Positions 10,400 to 21,134 of a stretch of DNA of 60,000 nucleotides are shown here, piece by piece; position 1 is the stretch's first letter, and every line of letters begins with the position of its first letter. Position numbers and translations under genes: made by a program. The stretch spans positions 168,892 to 228,891 of the forward strand of contig NMRA01000451.1 in NCBI GenBank assembly GCA_002633005.1, read 5' to 3'. The notes beneath the pieces were generated by a model that was not told the DNA's origin, did no database searches, and saw nothing but the letters and a program-made list of their open reading frames with translations. Origin of the DNA: Phoronis australis (Eukaryota > Phoronida > Phoronidae).

Positions 10400-11030
10400 T
10401 CGTAGAACAAAGAGGGTCACTGACCCGAGAATCCAAACAATATGATAATGAGGACGAAGCAGTATAGTTTACATAAAATAATTTAATACTTAAATAATAT
10501 TTATACCAATGGCGGAGACTAGTAGATCTATGTAGTGAACGTCAGAAGGAGAATCGCAGTCGTCCTGCTCTACGAGATTGAGAAAAAGACGTGTTAGCCA
10601 GTACAAAAGCAGCATTACCAACAAACCGTGTACCTGTAAGCGACTCGTTCGATAGGTGAGAAACAATGACGACAAGACTGAATGCTTGAACTCATGAAGG
10701 TTTTCCATTACAACACAAGGCTTTCGATGGACAAGTACATGTATAAGTCAGTAAGTGTGCTGTTTGTGAAATGTTCAGTGACTCGTATGCACGGTTAGAG
10801 CATTCACTGATGGATAACTGATCTCAGTCAGCAAACATTGGACCCGAATCATTTTGAAGAGCCTCAATTCGACCAACGGTTCAGTTTTTGTTCCGCGATT
10901 TGTTGCGCTTACTAATACTAATACTAGTACGGATTCAGGCTGACCCGGATTAGTTACACCATGTTAGTATTTTAACATGTAGTTAAAACTGCTAAGGACC
11001 TTTCATTCTAACTTCGACATGTCGATGTTT
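10400..11030. other. No recognisable gene; short TAATAC microsatellite
   Basis: No coding signal. A short run of TAATAC-like units lies at about 10,913-10,930. The stretch separates the SGNH ORF from the palindromic repeat at 11,035. Confidence 0.4.
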
Positions 11031-11034
11031 TGGG

Positions 11035-11455
11035 GAGTTGCAGTCAGTATGGAGGGTTAACTTCGGTTCTGAATCGAAGTTAACTGTGCCAGTTGACTTC
11101 AGCGGAGCGTTGACGCTGCGGTGCAGTATGAATGATCAACTTCAGTTACATCGAAGAAGTTATTGTTATGGGCCATTGTTTTCATCAACAATTACAGGGT
11201 AGTGTCGTCACTAATAGCTGCTCATATTTTGCTCGAATAGTCACCAATCGAATTAGAAATAGGTTTTTGTGTCAATTAGCACATGTCAATGTTACCAAAT
11301 TATCACATTAAAAAATCGTGGTGTACAAGTGTTGCATCTGCAGTACGTTGCGATTACTTCGATGACAACATCGTCAGCTACAGTTAACTTAGACATAACT
11401 TAACATCCAAAGGCGGTATAAACGGTCCAGTTAACTTCTCAGTTCATGTCGACAC
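11035..11455. repeat. Palindrome-rich repeat with GTTAACTTC ends
   Basis: GTTAACTTCGG is followed closely by its inverted form CGAAGTTAAC near 11,056-11,085. Further GTTGACTTC and ATCAACTTC copies follow, and the motif GGTCCAGTTAACTTC recurs at 11,427. Repeated GTTAACTTC on both strands at both ends is typical of a small fold-back element. The exact borders are uncertain. Confidence 0.4.
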
Positions 11456-11460
11456 TCTGC

Positions 11461-13130
11461 TCAGACCGGAATTAAGTACAAAAGAGCTTTTAGAGCGATT
11501 TCAACTAGCAAAACAATGTAGCAATTGGTGTAAAGAATTGTCGCAGGAGACGAAGGGAGACGTTTGTAGGATGTGTTAGGGACTTCACCTGGCCATGCCA
11601 ATAGCTTTGTTAGAAAGCTTATATCCTTGTTGGTCAGTGGGGGGTAGGTCTTCCTCAAGATGGCTATACTTGAGAACTTCTTATTAGTTTTGTTTAATTT
11701 TTTCCAGTTAGAAGAATACTGACCTCCTACACTTGCCCATGTAACCGTAAGTTGATCTTTCTTATTCCAAAGTTTCAAAAGAAAGAATAGGTGTGCCAAA
11801 CTTATTCAGTTATTGATGGCCACGTTTCTCTGTATTTCCATCTTAGACTCTGCAGGTTAGGAGAAAATGGTTACTTGCAGTCTGCATGGTCCAGGCACAT
11901 TACTTGAACTCACAACAGTCAAATCACGTGATTCTATCTGTTTGCTCATGTTATGGAATTGCTCAATTTTTGAATTGTGTATCGAATACAATGGGTTCTA
12001 ATGTAAGCCTGAATTTTCATCAGTTATAAGTCTCTTAAGTCGCTGTCAGTTTAGAATGATGCTGTCTCAGCTACAAATTTTGCCTTCTGGTAATTAAATC
12101 AAACATGTTTTGAGCATAAAGGTGTGACAAATTGACTAAAAGCATGATTGCTCCTGGTAAAATGAGTCAAATTGTATTTAAACCCTACTTCGTCATCTGT
12201 ACTTTCATAATGAATGGCTTAGACAAACCCCCCCCCCCACCCTCTACGAAATTCTTTGCAAGCGTCCCAGACTGGTCATCACCTGAAGAATTCATTTCCT
12301 TAATATCTCACAATCCTAACCAGAGATAATTACTGTTTCGTTTACAGTATTTAAACATGCCTTGTTTAAAGCATGTTCAATTTCTGTTCAGGGATTCACC
12401 CAGGATTTCGAAAATAAGGAGTCCAAAATGGGGTTCCCAATATTTCGGAGTGTCCGTGATTCCGACGACGCATTGCCCCTAGCACCGTGCACCAGCCACC
12501 CCTCACATATTGATTTTTTTACAAAAATACGTAGATCAAAGCGTTCACGTCTGCGTTTTCAAAATAACCCCCTGTAGAAAGGTTTTTTACTAAAAAAAAC
12601 TGCTTGGACCTAGACTTTTACACCTAAACTTATGAATACAGCCAAGCTTACCAGACAAATATTAGAGATATTTTTTAAGGATGAGTGCACTTCGCAGATG
12701 ATGGTGTCACAGCTGTTCCATATTAAAACATGAAAATGCACATTGAAATGCACGAAACTGTTTTTCATTTGAGCTATTTATATTAGGTTTGTGTAAACCC
12801 TACTTCAGTGTGTGTTTTTATTCTAATGTATCAGTGCTTTGGAGTATGTGCAGTTGAGCAAATAACAGTTGTAATATAACTAATTTGCATGTGAAAATTT
12901 TTTAGCTCGCTTACAACTGTAGTAAAAATGCAAGCTAACTTCAGCTGCTGGTTGAAACTCTGTGTATCATTTTTGGTGTGGGGAGCAATCACGATTTCTA
13001 AAAACCTTATTTTGAAAATTTGCCCTTTTACGATTCCATCCGTCGATTCAATGTCACTGCTCAGATTCATATATACACGTCTGAGTTGTCCACGATTGCC
13101 ACACACACACACTATGGCCCTGCTGTGATC
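11461..13130. other. No recognisable gene; poly-C tract
   Basis: Open frames of 60-112 codons on both strands show no recognisable domain. A plus-strand frame starting near 11,458 (ELSTKELLERFQLAKQC) looks coding-like but stops after about 40 codons. A run of C occurs near 12,228-12,239. CAGGGATTCACCCAGGATTT near 12,390 resembles the start of hAT-type MITEs, but no matching other end was found. Confidence 0.35.
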
Positions 13131-13139
13131 TTGTTCTAC

Positions 13140-13545
13140 GATGCACGTTTCCGAAAATTCAGTCCTCTATCCCTTCCAGTGGGACCACATCCACTGGGAC
13201 CTCTCTCGTCAAGTTTGCCTCAAGTTCGACAAGGTCCAACGCCACTCCACCTACCGTCAGTCCTTTCGCCAAGGTTCATCCACCTCCACAGTTTTTTCGA
13301 GGCCCCTATGCCTCGACCCCTAACCCCCACTCTTTCCCCACTTGTATCTGCTGGTAGCTCAACGACCAGTCCTGCAACCTTACCCTATGCCGATACCAGC
13401 ACTGTTGTGGCTTCTGCGCCGCCAACCACCTGGTACTTTCATGCACCTCCAACGCCAAAACCGTCATCGCGCCCGACACCGCAGCTGTCAGGCATCCCAA
13501 AACCCGCAAAGGTAATCAAATTTAAACCTCTCTTTTCAGGTTAAG
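13140..13545 (+). pseudogene. DIRS/Ngaro-like gag remnant with Cys/His zinc-finger block
   Basis: Pieces in different frames recall the gag of DIRS/Ngaro elements: YDARFRKFS, then WDHIHWDLSRQVCLKFDK, then a Cys/His-rich block beginning at 13,343. That block has Cys residues spaced as in C-x(n)-S-C-N-x(3)-C-x(4)-C-C-x(2)-C-x(3)-N-H-x(4)-C. It contains an in-frame TAG and the frame changes at least twice. It lies directly upstream of the RT remnant, as expected for gag. The Pro/Ser-rich 174-codon frame covering the same bases is a shadow of this block. Confidence 0.55.
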
Positions 13546-14385
13546 ACACCCTCTTGACTACGGAAATTATAAATGGTTTCTCTTTCTTTCCCAGATCTGC
13601 CACCCCAATCCCCCACCAACAACCCGTCCGCTCTCGGTAATCCTAGTGTTACTGTTCCGAAAATAAGACCGAAGTTCCTCTGGGTCGTTATGCTCGTCCC
13701 CTTCATTCCCTTTTTCTTTTCGCCACCCCTTGCTCTCGTCCCTAAGTCGCAACCTAACAGTTTTCGTCTTATTCCTAAATTGTCAAATCCGTCTCGTCAC
13801 TCTAATTCAGCTACCTCCCTCATTCCCCTTTAATTCTCTCAAGTTCAGTACCAATCCATAAATCACGCTATCCGTCTGTTTAACGGTCTGGACACGACTC
13901 CCTCATGGCTACGACTTGCATCATGGACACTTTTTGCATCGTACCGGTTCACCCTGACGGCTACCAACTTTTGGGCCTATCCTGGGCCAACAACTTCTTC
14001 TATGACAGGTCTCTACCATTTGAATGTGGCTCCAGCTGCAACATTTCCGAGAAGGTCAGTTCTGCGTTTCGATGGATCCTGGACAACATGCTTCATGTGG
14101 CACTCGCCTCTCACTACCTCAACGACTTCTTTTTCGTGGCTCCCCCAACCTCACCGAACTGTTTTAAGGACCTCGCCGCATTCATGTCCCTCTGTGACTC
14201 CGTGGGCACCCCTATCAATCATGACAAAACGATTCAGCCCACCACTTCAGTCATCATTTGTGGCATCCGTCTCGACTCTATAACCACAGGACAAGGTGGA
14301 CAAAAGCTGTCGACCGCCTCCTTGACTACAAAACTTCGCCTGTTCCGTCATCGTGCCTCACCATTCATATTTCGAGACCCCCACT
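13546..14385 (+). pseudogene. DIRS/Ngaro-like reverse transcriptase, frameshifted and catalytically damaged
   Basis: Reading across frames gives the conserved order of a DIRS/Ngaro RT: LRHPLDY and WFL, PPLALVPKSQPNSFRLI (about 13,722-13,776), QYQSINHAIRLFNGLDT, then after a frameshift IMDTFCIVPVHPDGYQLLG. Next come F-E-C-G-S-S-C, A-F-R-W-I-L and YLNDFFFVAPP. The catalytic Y-L-D-D box reads Y-L-N-D, and the first catalytic Asp region lies at the frameshift. A further segment, P-I-N-H-D-K-T then G-I-R-L-D-S, matches the stretch after the palm. The copy is therefore inactive. It ends where an RNase H segment of opposite orientation begins. Confidence 0.75.
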
Positions 14386-14695
14386 TCTTCACTCTCAATA
14401 AAGAAGCCAGAGCAGGGTGTCGGGAAGAGGTCTTGCTGATAATGTCGACGACGGTACTGTTGACCAACAGGAAGAGAATCTTGTTTGGTTTGTGAGCTTC
14501 GAGCCCAACAGCTCACGCGCTGTAACGATATGAAGGATTGCCGTGAATGTGATGTGGTGGCGTTGAAGGTGCTCGGCCACGATCCGGCAAACCAGGAAGC
14601 CACCAGCGCAGCGGCAAAGCGCCCACTGGTTTCTGCAGCGTTGGCGGACAGTTTTATGTTGTCTGAAGGTATCCATTCGTGGAATAGGAACAGTG
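14386..14695 (-). pseudogene. RNase H domain remnant of a DIRS/Ngaro-like element, opposite orientation to the RT
   Basis: On the minus strand three frames in turn give IKLSANAAETSGRFAAAL and SWFAGSWP, then HHITFTAILHIVTAREL with LGSKLTNQT, then ILFLLVNSTVVDIISKTSSR followed by HPALASLL. This is the order of the RNase H and following segment of DIRS/Ngaro polyproteins. The first catalytic Asp (D-A-A) reads N-A-A and the D-N-S position reads V-N-S, so it is dead. RT and RNase H are normally in the same strand and reading direction; here they meet tail to tail. The site is either an inversion or the junction of two copies. Confidence 0.7.
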
Positions 14696-14949
14696 TTTTC
14701 CTATTGAACATAATTTTTTGTAATAAGCAATAATTATCAGTTTGGCTTTGAGAGAATTGTAATTAGTAGTGATGTCTGCTTTTTCTCTAAGATATAAACA
14801 TTTTACGCCGTTTTTTGCAAGCTAATTACACTTTTCAAGAGGCCTCCTATTGGTGGTTGTGGCAACTGAGAACAGGCGTGTAGGACGAAATGCAGTTCGT
14901 GAAGTGCTTCGTAAGCAAAAATAACGGAGAGGCAAGATTTTTTATTCAA

Positions 14950-15420
14950 GATTATGAAGAGGTTAGGGATGGTTAAACAAATTACTGCAAGGTCTGTTTT
15001 TGAAAAGGTGCAGTATGGCTGTTACAGATTGCCAAAGTTGGACAAAAATGGCTTCAGTGAAAACTTACCGAGAAAGCAAGTAGGGACAACATCTGAGGCA
15101 TTCTGTCAGGGCTGCGGCGACCAACTGCAGTTTTGAATTTAAGACGACTGAAATGAACTCTCTGACTTCGTTAAGACTGGCAGGGACAGGGTGGCCCACT
15201 AACAACATTTAGTTTCGACCCGGCATTGCGCAACGTTCCTTCGGTGAGGTTGAGGCGCCGCGGCCCTAAATTTTTCAGTCGCGCCGCGATACTATCTTGA
15301 CATCAATTCCTACTTCATATTCGTTGAAAAATGCAAATGCTTCAAAACGCATGCACCAGTGTGCGCGGCCTGTACCATGTTGCAAAATCTGTCCACCAAA
15401 ATGGAACACGTAATGCATTT
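14950..15420 (+). repeat. Dispersed repeat, copy 1 (second copy near 19,150)
   Basis: The stretch TAGGGACAACATCT, then GACTTCGT-AAGACTGGCAGGGACA, then ACATTTAGTTTCGACCCGGC, G-GGTGAGGTTGA and GCGGCCCTAAA recurs in the same order and orientation at about 19,169-19,350. The shared part covers roughly 200-300 bases with many substitutions. It is an old interspersed repeat; its class is unknown. Confidence 0.65.
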
Positions 15421-15649
15421 TGGTTGTTATTCCAGCTTTTGGCTATTCGCGTTGGATTTGTCGGTGATGCACTGTAACCAGATAATCAGAATGCTTACTT
15501 GTATTCTGTATTGCAGTGGGTAATGTCAAAAAAACATCAGAATAATTTTTTACTTCATTTGATTTTGGTGGATTTTTGACCTAACAACAAAGGGCAGAAT
15601 GTCACACAGTCAGCATAGCGACAAATGTCTTTAGTGTGTAGTGGGTTTT

Positions 15650-16360
15650 AGTGAGTAACTGGGTTTGTTCTTTTCTTTTCTATGTAACTATAAGGAAATG
15701 ATTGTAGTTTGTCATTGAATTCTATTGGTTTAACGCCCTCCGGCATGACATGCATGGAATCACGTGTGAGTCCATGACAATAGGCAGTTTCGGTTGTTAA
15801 CTCCAAACACTTTGCTGACATTTTGTCTTTCAGCTTTGGAAAATTTGGCTCTTCAAGCAACTGTACCATGCAAGTCCACGTGTTCTTGCAATGATCGTAG
15901 TGAAACAAGACTCATGTTGTCTTTTGAACGCTGTCTTTTCGATCAGAAGATATATCACAACGCCGGCAAGGTTTGGCAACGAAAACAACACCTTCCTTGA
16001 TTCCACCCAGAATGGTGGCAGTAGGTGTATCGGTAACAACCATTGTTAATTTCTCTTTAACAAGACTTTGTTCTCTAGCTAAGTTGAAATGAATGCACTC
16101 TGATAACAATTTGTTCACTGTTTCAATAAAACTTCTCAACAATTTACCGATGTCATGTCCTTTTACATTCCGGTTAACTGTAGGTAGTGTCAAATACATC
16201 ACACACAGTTTGTGTTTACTTCTACGTGTTCCTAATATGGGTTCAAGATTTCTAAATCATCTGCTGATAAAAAATATCTGAAGTAAATGAGCATCACTTT
16301 GTAAACCAATCTGAGTACTTATCAGCTCGCCATCGCAATCATCCATTTGATTGCCGTCTT
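15650..16360 (-). pseudogene. Relic of a widespread invertebrate transposon-encoded ORF (GGFKE / CRRC family)
   Basis: On the minus strand, with at least two frameshifts and one stop, the order is GELISTQIGLQSDAHLLQIFF, ADDLEILNP, then PILGTRRSKHKLCVMYLTLP. Then come VVTDTPTATILGGIKEGV, KPCRRCDISSD, LFHYDHCKNTW and SMHVMPEGVKPIEF, ending LQSFPYSYIEKK. This matches in order a family of uncharacterised proteins common in invertebrate genomes and associated with DNA transposons: D-D-x-E-x-x-N-P-L-G, then T-D-T-P-x-A-x-x-x-G-G-F-K-E with C-R-x-C, then S-M-H-V-x-x-E-G. The family assignment is from memory of that pattern. The copy is broken. Confidence 0.65.
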
Positions 16361-16449
16361 GTCGAGGCCCACAACTTCAGCGAATCTCAAGAGCGACTGC
16401 AATGTGTCTTTCAAGCGGATTATCTAATCATAATCCCTTAGTGTTTTAA

Positions 16450-18115
16450 CTTGGCCATTTACATATTTCATTCTAGTTTCAAGAGGAATCTCAGTATTGT
16501 CTAACAGTCCTCAATGTTGGCCATAAAGCAAATTCCTTCTATGCTAGGAGTTTATGCTCGGCCAGTCTGTTGTTATCGTCATTCTGTTCACATTTTAGTA
16601 TTTATTAGTGACATGTATTTTCTCTTTTTTAATTTGTGTATGGACCACCAGGAAAATAAGCTTTTAACTTTTTGATGTTATCCAGATAATGTGCATAACT
16701 TTTTTTTAATTTCGTATCTTGTACCTTGTACTTGTTATTGAATTTATTATTGTAATTATGTATCTTATCAAATAGACCAATAGTATCGTGGTTGTCCAGC
16801 AACAGTGACCTCTATCGCTTGTCTCAATGTAAAACGCTTGCCAATTAAGAACAGCCATCATTTTCTGAAGAACGTCCTTCTATCAAGAGTAGGCACTAAC
16901 CATTAAACACAGCTGGCACAAGCCCAATGGCTCAACTAAACTCCGAAGGTTTGTCCCACGACCAGGAGACCTTTTCAACTTTGGGTTCGCAGGACTGACT
17001 CCGTTATAATTTTAACGCGTTTGCATAATTTTTCGGGCTTTGGTTTTTAAAGTGAAACTACAAACTTCCCTGGAACACACACATGCACGGTACCATTATG
17101 AACGCAGTTTTGCTTATGCAACTAATGTAGAATCACAAGCGAAACATGATCAAACATTTGTTCTCAAAGCCTGTCCTGTAATCTTTACCGGTTGGTAAGT
17201 CTCAAAGTGTCACAAAAATCTCAGCATTCACAGAATAGTCGGCAAGCCAAAACTTGACAAGTCTTCTAAATGAATTTTCGATTGCAACGTCATGTTATAA
17301 GCAAACAGTGGGCACGTACTACCAAATACATGTACTATCAATGTGGGGTTGCCAAGCTCAAATTTTCACGAATTATTCTCCGCAAACTTGCCCTATGGTA
17401 ATGAGGTAGTTGGGCAGTCTCTTCCCCAAGCTTCAAGATGGCTAAATTAAATGTGTCATAATTCTGACACATTTTACAGAAATCGCCGGGATATCACGAC
17501 TAATATAAAGTTTTATTAACTTTGAAATTTTCTGCAGTATTATATGAAATGAGATCTAACGGTTATTGCAGCAATTTAAGTCTAAAAAGATGCACTTTTA
17601 TTTGAAAATTGAATAATTGCTATGAATATTCATTTAAAAAATTGAGAATAAGTGCGGTTGCAACCTTTGTTTAAAACAATAACCAAAATCATGAATGGCA
17701 TGAAATTAATTAAACTGTGCCATTGTTTTAATGACCTCAAGGCAGCGGCCAATCATTGGGCAGGATGTATTTCCCATAACCTAGCCTCAAATGGCTAAGC
17801 CGATCGGCGCCATCTTCAGACTTGGGGACAAGACTGGTAGTTGGGCGTCACTGAACAGTTAAGCTTCAGCCGCGGCCAATTTGCAGTGCCAAAAATTTAA
17901 TTCTCGTGGTAAGCCAAGCTTGGAGACAGTTGTGAGGTAGACGTTGCACGTAGAGTCGGTGAATCTGATTTGTTTGTATTTGTGAACATGTGAGGAATGA
18001 GAAAAGGCCACTTGCTTGGCTGTATAGCTGCACTCTTCTTGAAGATAGCAATTCCAAGTTGCGTTTGCGAGTTGATGGGTGTCGACTGCCAAATAGGCCT
18101 GTAGCCAAGGTTCAA
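16450..18115. other. No recognisable gene; one 26-bp palindrome
   Basis: AT-rich with no domain-bearing frame. AAATGTGTCA at 17,449-17,458 and TGACACATTT at 17,465-17,474 form a perfect ten-base stem. Near 17,808 CGGCGCCATCTT resembles a YY1-type promoter motif on the minus strand. Three overlapping minus frames at 17,859-18,115 have no recognisable product. Confidence 0.4.
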
Positions 18116-18120
18116 ACGAA

Positions 18121-18140
18121 CCCCCCCCCCCCTCCCCCCG
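18121..18140. repeat. Poly-C tract
   Basis: A nearly pure run of C interrupted by one T. It is a low-complexity tract with no associated gene. Confidence 0.9.
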
Positions 18141-18914
18141 ATGAAAAGGTCCAGCCCTAGCCTATCCGATAGGATATGATTTATACGGGCAACAAAATTG
18201 TTGTAGGTACTAGTTTTACAGTAATATGCAAGTTAATGTAAATTTTGAATTTTATCCCGATCGTATCCGGCCCTAGTAGTGACTGTGTAGATGATGATTA
18301 GAAGAGGTATCATGATTTTCATGGGCATTGAAAGCGCGTGGTCTACGTCACCATAGGGTAACACGGGAGTCTAAAAGAAAATGTCTATGCCTAGCCCAAA
18401 CCATACAGCATTGAAAGAGTTCCCCAAAAGTAGTGGGGTGTGAATGCCTTGAAATCGACCAAAAAACAAAACAGCAGAAAACGGGTTTGTTATTTGCTAC
18501 TTTGGCGTACTTTGTAGCATAGTATGGCTTTTCAGTGCAAGCATTTTCAAATTTCGAATTGAAAGTGATCGTAAAATATCTTGTTCATCAAGTGTCCTCT
18601 TTGATTTTGGATTGGTGGGTTGACATGCATGTGTGTACACGTGTGTGCGTTTCCATTCTTTTAAATTCAGTAGACGCCGACGGTAAGTTAACTGACTACT
18701 CTTATGACTGCCATTTCTCAAAAATGAGACATTTAACTACCGCGTTTTCTGCACTGCGAAATCCCCGAATGTTCACATTATTACGTAAGTCTAGACCTAA
18801 TTAAAACTTTGATCAATGAAGAAAGTCTTCTCTTGTCGATCAGTGCCAATGGTGCACAGCCTCGCAGATTACATACGAGCAACAATCTTGATGGAAAAGA
18901 TTTCCAAGGTTACA

Positions 18915-19660
18915 CGGAAGGTTCACTACTCCGAAGGTTCACTACCTTCGGAAGTTCACTACTAACTCCGACGGATCATGACTCTGATTTTCTACTAATG
19001 ACTCAGAACTGACATGAATAAAGTGTTGTATTTGTGTCTATTTAGTAATCATCTAAAGGGTGTGCAAGAGTTGAATAGTCCCAAAAATGATTTACATTGT
19101 TTACAAAAGAGCTCAGTTCCAATAACTGGTAGTCGTGATTCATGAATCTAACTAAAGACTCATTCTCAATTAGGGACAACATCTAGGGCACGGGTCGGCG
19201 ATGTGGCCACCAAAGAAGACTGAATGAGACTTCGTGAAGACTGGCAGGGACATTGTAGCTTACTAACTACATTTAGTTTCAACCCGGCCGTGCGAGTAGT
19301 TCCAGTGGGTGAGGTTGAAGCGCAGCGGCCCTAAACTTTTCTGTCGCGCTGTGAGATGATGCGATCTTGAAATTGGATTGATGAATATATCGTGGTTGAT
19401 AATTCATCAACATTCCCACATCATATTCTTTAAAAACGCAAGCACGTACTCATTTTTCCATATTCGTAAGACATGCGGACAATGTCACATGCACATGAAA
19501 TACAAACATTGTGATACAACTGTAGGTGCATCTAATAACCGAATTGTCGCTTATTTTTGCCTGTAAAAGTATAACAGTTACACCTGAGTCTGAAATTTTA
19601 TACGTTTTGGAGTAGTGAACCTTCGGAAAGGTGGACCTTCGGAATAGTGGGGCTGCTACC
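18915..19660. mobile_element. Candidate non-autonomous element with TTCGG-rich inverted ends
   Basis: CCGAAGGTTCACTAC occurs twice near 18,918-18,960, and its inverted form GTAGTGAACCTTCGG lies at about 19,612-19,626, followed by GGTGGACCTTCGGAATAGTG. The right end closely resembles a segment at 33,927-33,967 (ACCTTCGGA, TG-ACCTTCGGA, then GCTGCT-CC), so the ends belong to an interspersed family. Copy 2 of the 15.0-kb dispersed repeat lies inside. No coding frame is evident. Confidence 0.45.
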
Positions 19661-20096
19661 ATTTCCAGCGATGAAAGCAACTTTTAATAAAAATACAATC
19701 TGATGAAAAATTACGTCAAGTCATTTTCCGACTAAAAAATTACCGTCCCAGTATGTAACGAGGTGTAATCACTCATTTAAAAAACCCCGATTTGATAGTT
19801 TAGTAGGTTGCAACGCGAGAACGTTAGGCCTATATTGATGGATCACATTACGTCCGAATTTGAGTCCCGTTTTTTCCAAGCAACCGTCACGACATCCACA
19901 TTTCTGGTGTTACAAATTCCGTATTATCCCAGGAACATAGAGCTGAGAGCCATCGTTGCCGTAGATACAGATTTCCCTTTCCCTTAAATAAACTTCAAGA
20001 GCCTTACCGAAAACTCTAGTGTCCGGCGACGTCTGCAAAAGGTCCACCTTTCTAGAAATTCGAACCACCCCCGCGCAATGCAAATTTTTAGAACTC
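19661..20096. other. Unique flank left of the tandem duplication
   Basis: No gene or repeat recognised. Similarity to the second unit begins at about 20,097 with CGCTAAGCCCAGCA, matching CGCTAAACCCAGCA at about 29,057. Confidence 0.5.
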
Positions 20097-20267
20097 GCTA
20101 AGCCCAGCACATCAAAACTAATGTCGAGTGATTCAAAACCGTGTGTACGGTGTTTGCAGCAGTTCGTTAGGGTTTCTATGCATCTAGAACACTCTGGGCA
20201 TTGTTTTGCCTCAAATTATACATTTGAGGTGTTCCGTATCAAATCATTAGGGCCACGTGAAAAATAA

Positions 20268-20378
20268 AAAACGTCGAGTACATCGGTATAACGAATTTTT
20301 CAGCTTAGTCGTTATAACGGGAAAAGTGAGTATTTAGAACTAGAAAGTAACTCGTTATAACGAGATAATCGACGGTTT
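20268..20378. mobile_element. MITE-like element with TCGTTATAACG motifs (unit A)
   Basis: AAAACGTCGAGTACATCGG on the left is inverted as CGAGATAATCGACGGTTTT on the right, and internal copies of CGTTATAACG are palindromic. The corresponding element sits at the same place in unit B (29,234-29,342), so it was present before the duplication. ATAACG-type ends occur in pogo/Tigger-like elements, which is a possible source. Confidence 0.6.
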
Positions 20379-20938
20379 TATGCTTTAAGTTGCCCTAATG
20401 CTGCGCCATAGAAAAGTGGTTACTACAGGGGGTATCCCTGTGTATTCGAAAGCATTCTTCAATTTGAAAGCGTTTCGTAAACTCAGTTTCTCACCAGAAA
20501 AATAAGAATTCCAATGACCTCACAAAATCAGGCGAGTGAAAAGAAAGTCTCTTATTAGTAGGCCTCCGTTCGGGAGCATACGAGTGTATCCATAGAACGA
20601 ATTCTGTGGTCTGTCCAAGCAAATATGCCGGCTACTGATTAGCACTTTTGGGATGAATTATGTAGTGTTTCTTGTCCATGAGTGATGATTTTTCAACTCG
20701 AGTACAAACCAATGTCTTGCAAGCTACGGATTACTCTGTTGCAATTTTGGATATGAAACACCTTCGAGGCTCTAATTTTTGACCGGCGATGAACGATTTC
20801 CCTTCATGTGCGGCAGCAAAGATATCACGCACGACTCAAATAATATATACATGGAATCAACTTACTGCAGTAGAAATAGGCACTTAAACGAATGGAATCA
20901 TACAGAAAATGTATAATAATACATGACGATTGTCAAAC

Positions 20939-20944
20939 TTTATT
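20939..20944 (-). terminator. Poly(A) signal of cystatin gene A
   Basis: AATAAA on the minus strand about 190 bases after the stop codon. The same signal and surroundings are conserved in unit B at 29,891-29,896. Confidence 0.65.
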
Positions 20945-21134
20945 TCAATAGCATACACGTGAGTCAGACAGGTTCTCTAATATTCCTTAAGCCGCAAAAT
21001 ATATCAATTGCAAAAATTGTTAATCATTAATTAAGAGGTTGCAATCGACTTTGCAATCTGATCACAGAACATCTGTGATAAATTGAGAAGATTTAGATGT
21101 TTTTCCGTGGGTCCTGTTCTACCCTGAACCTTCT

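Noticed and set aside
13020-13544. 174-codon Pro/Ser-rich plus frame
   Set aside because: It overlaps the gag zinc-finger block, which is read in another frame; the Pro/Ser richness is a by-product of C-rich sequence.
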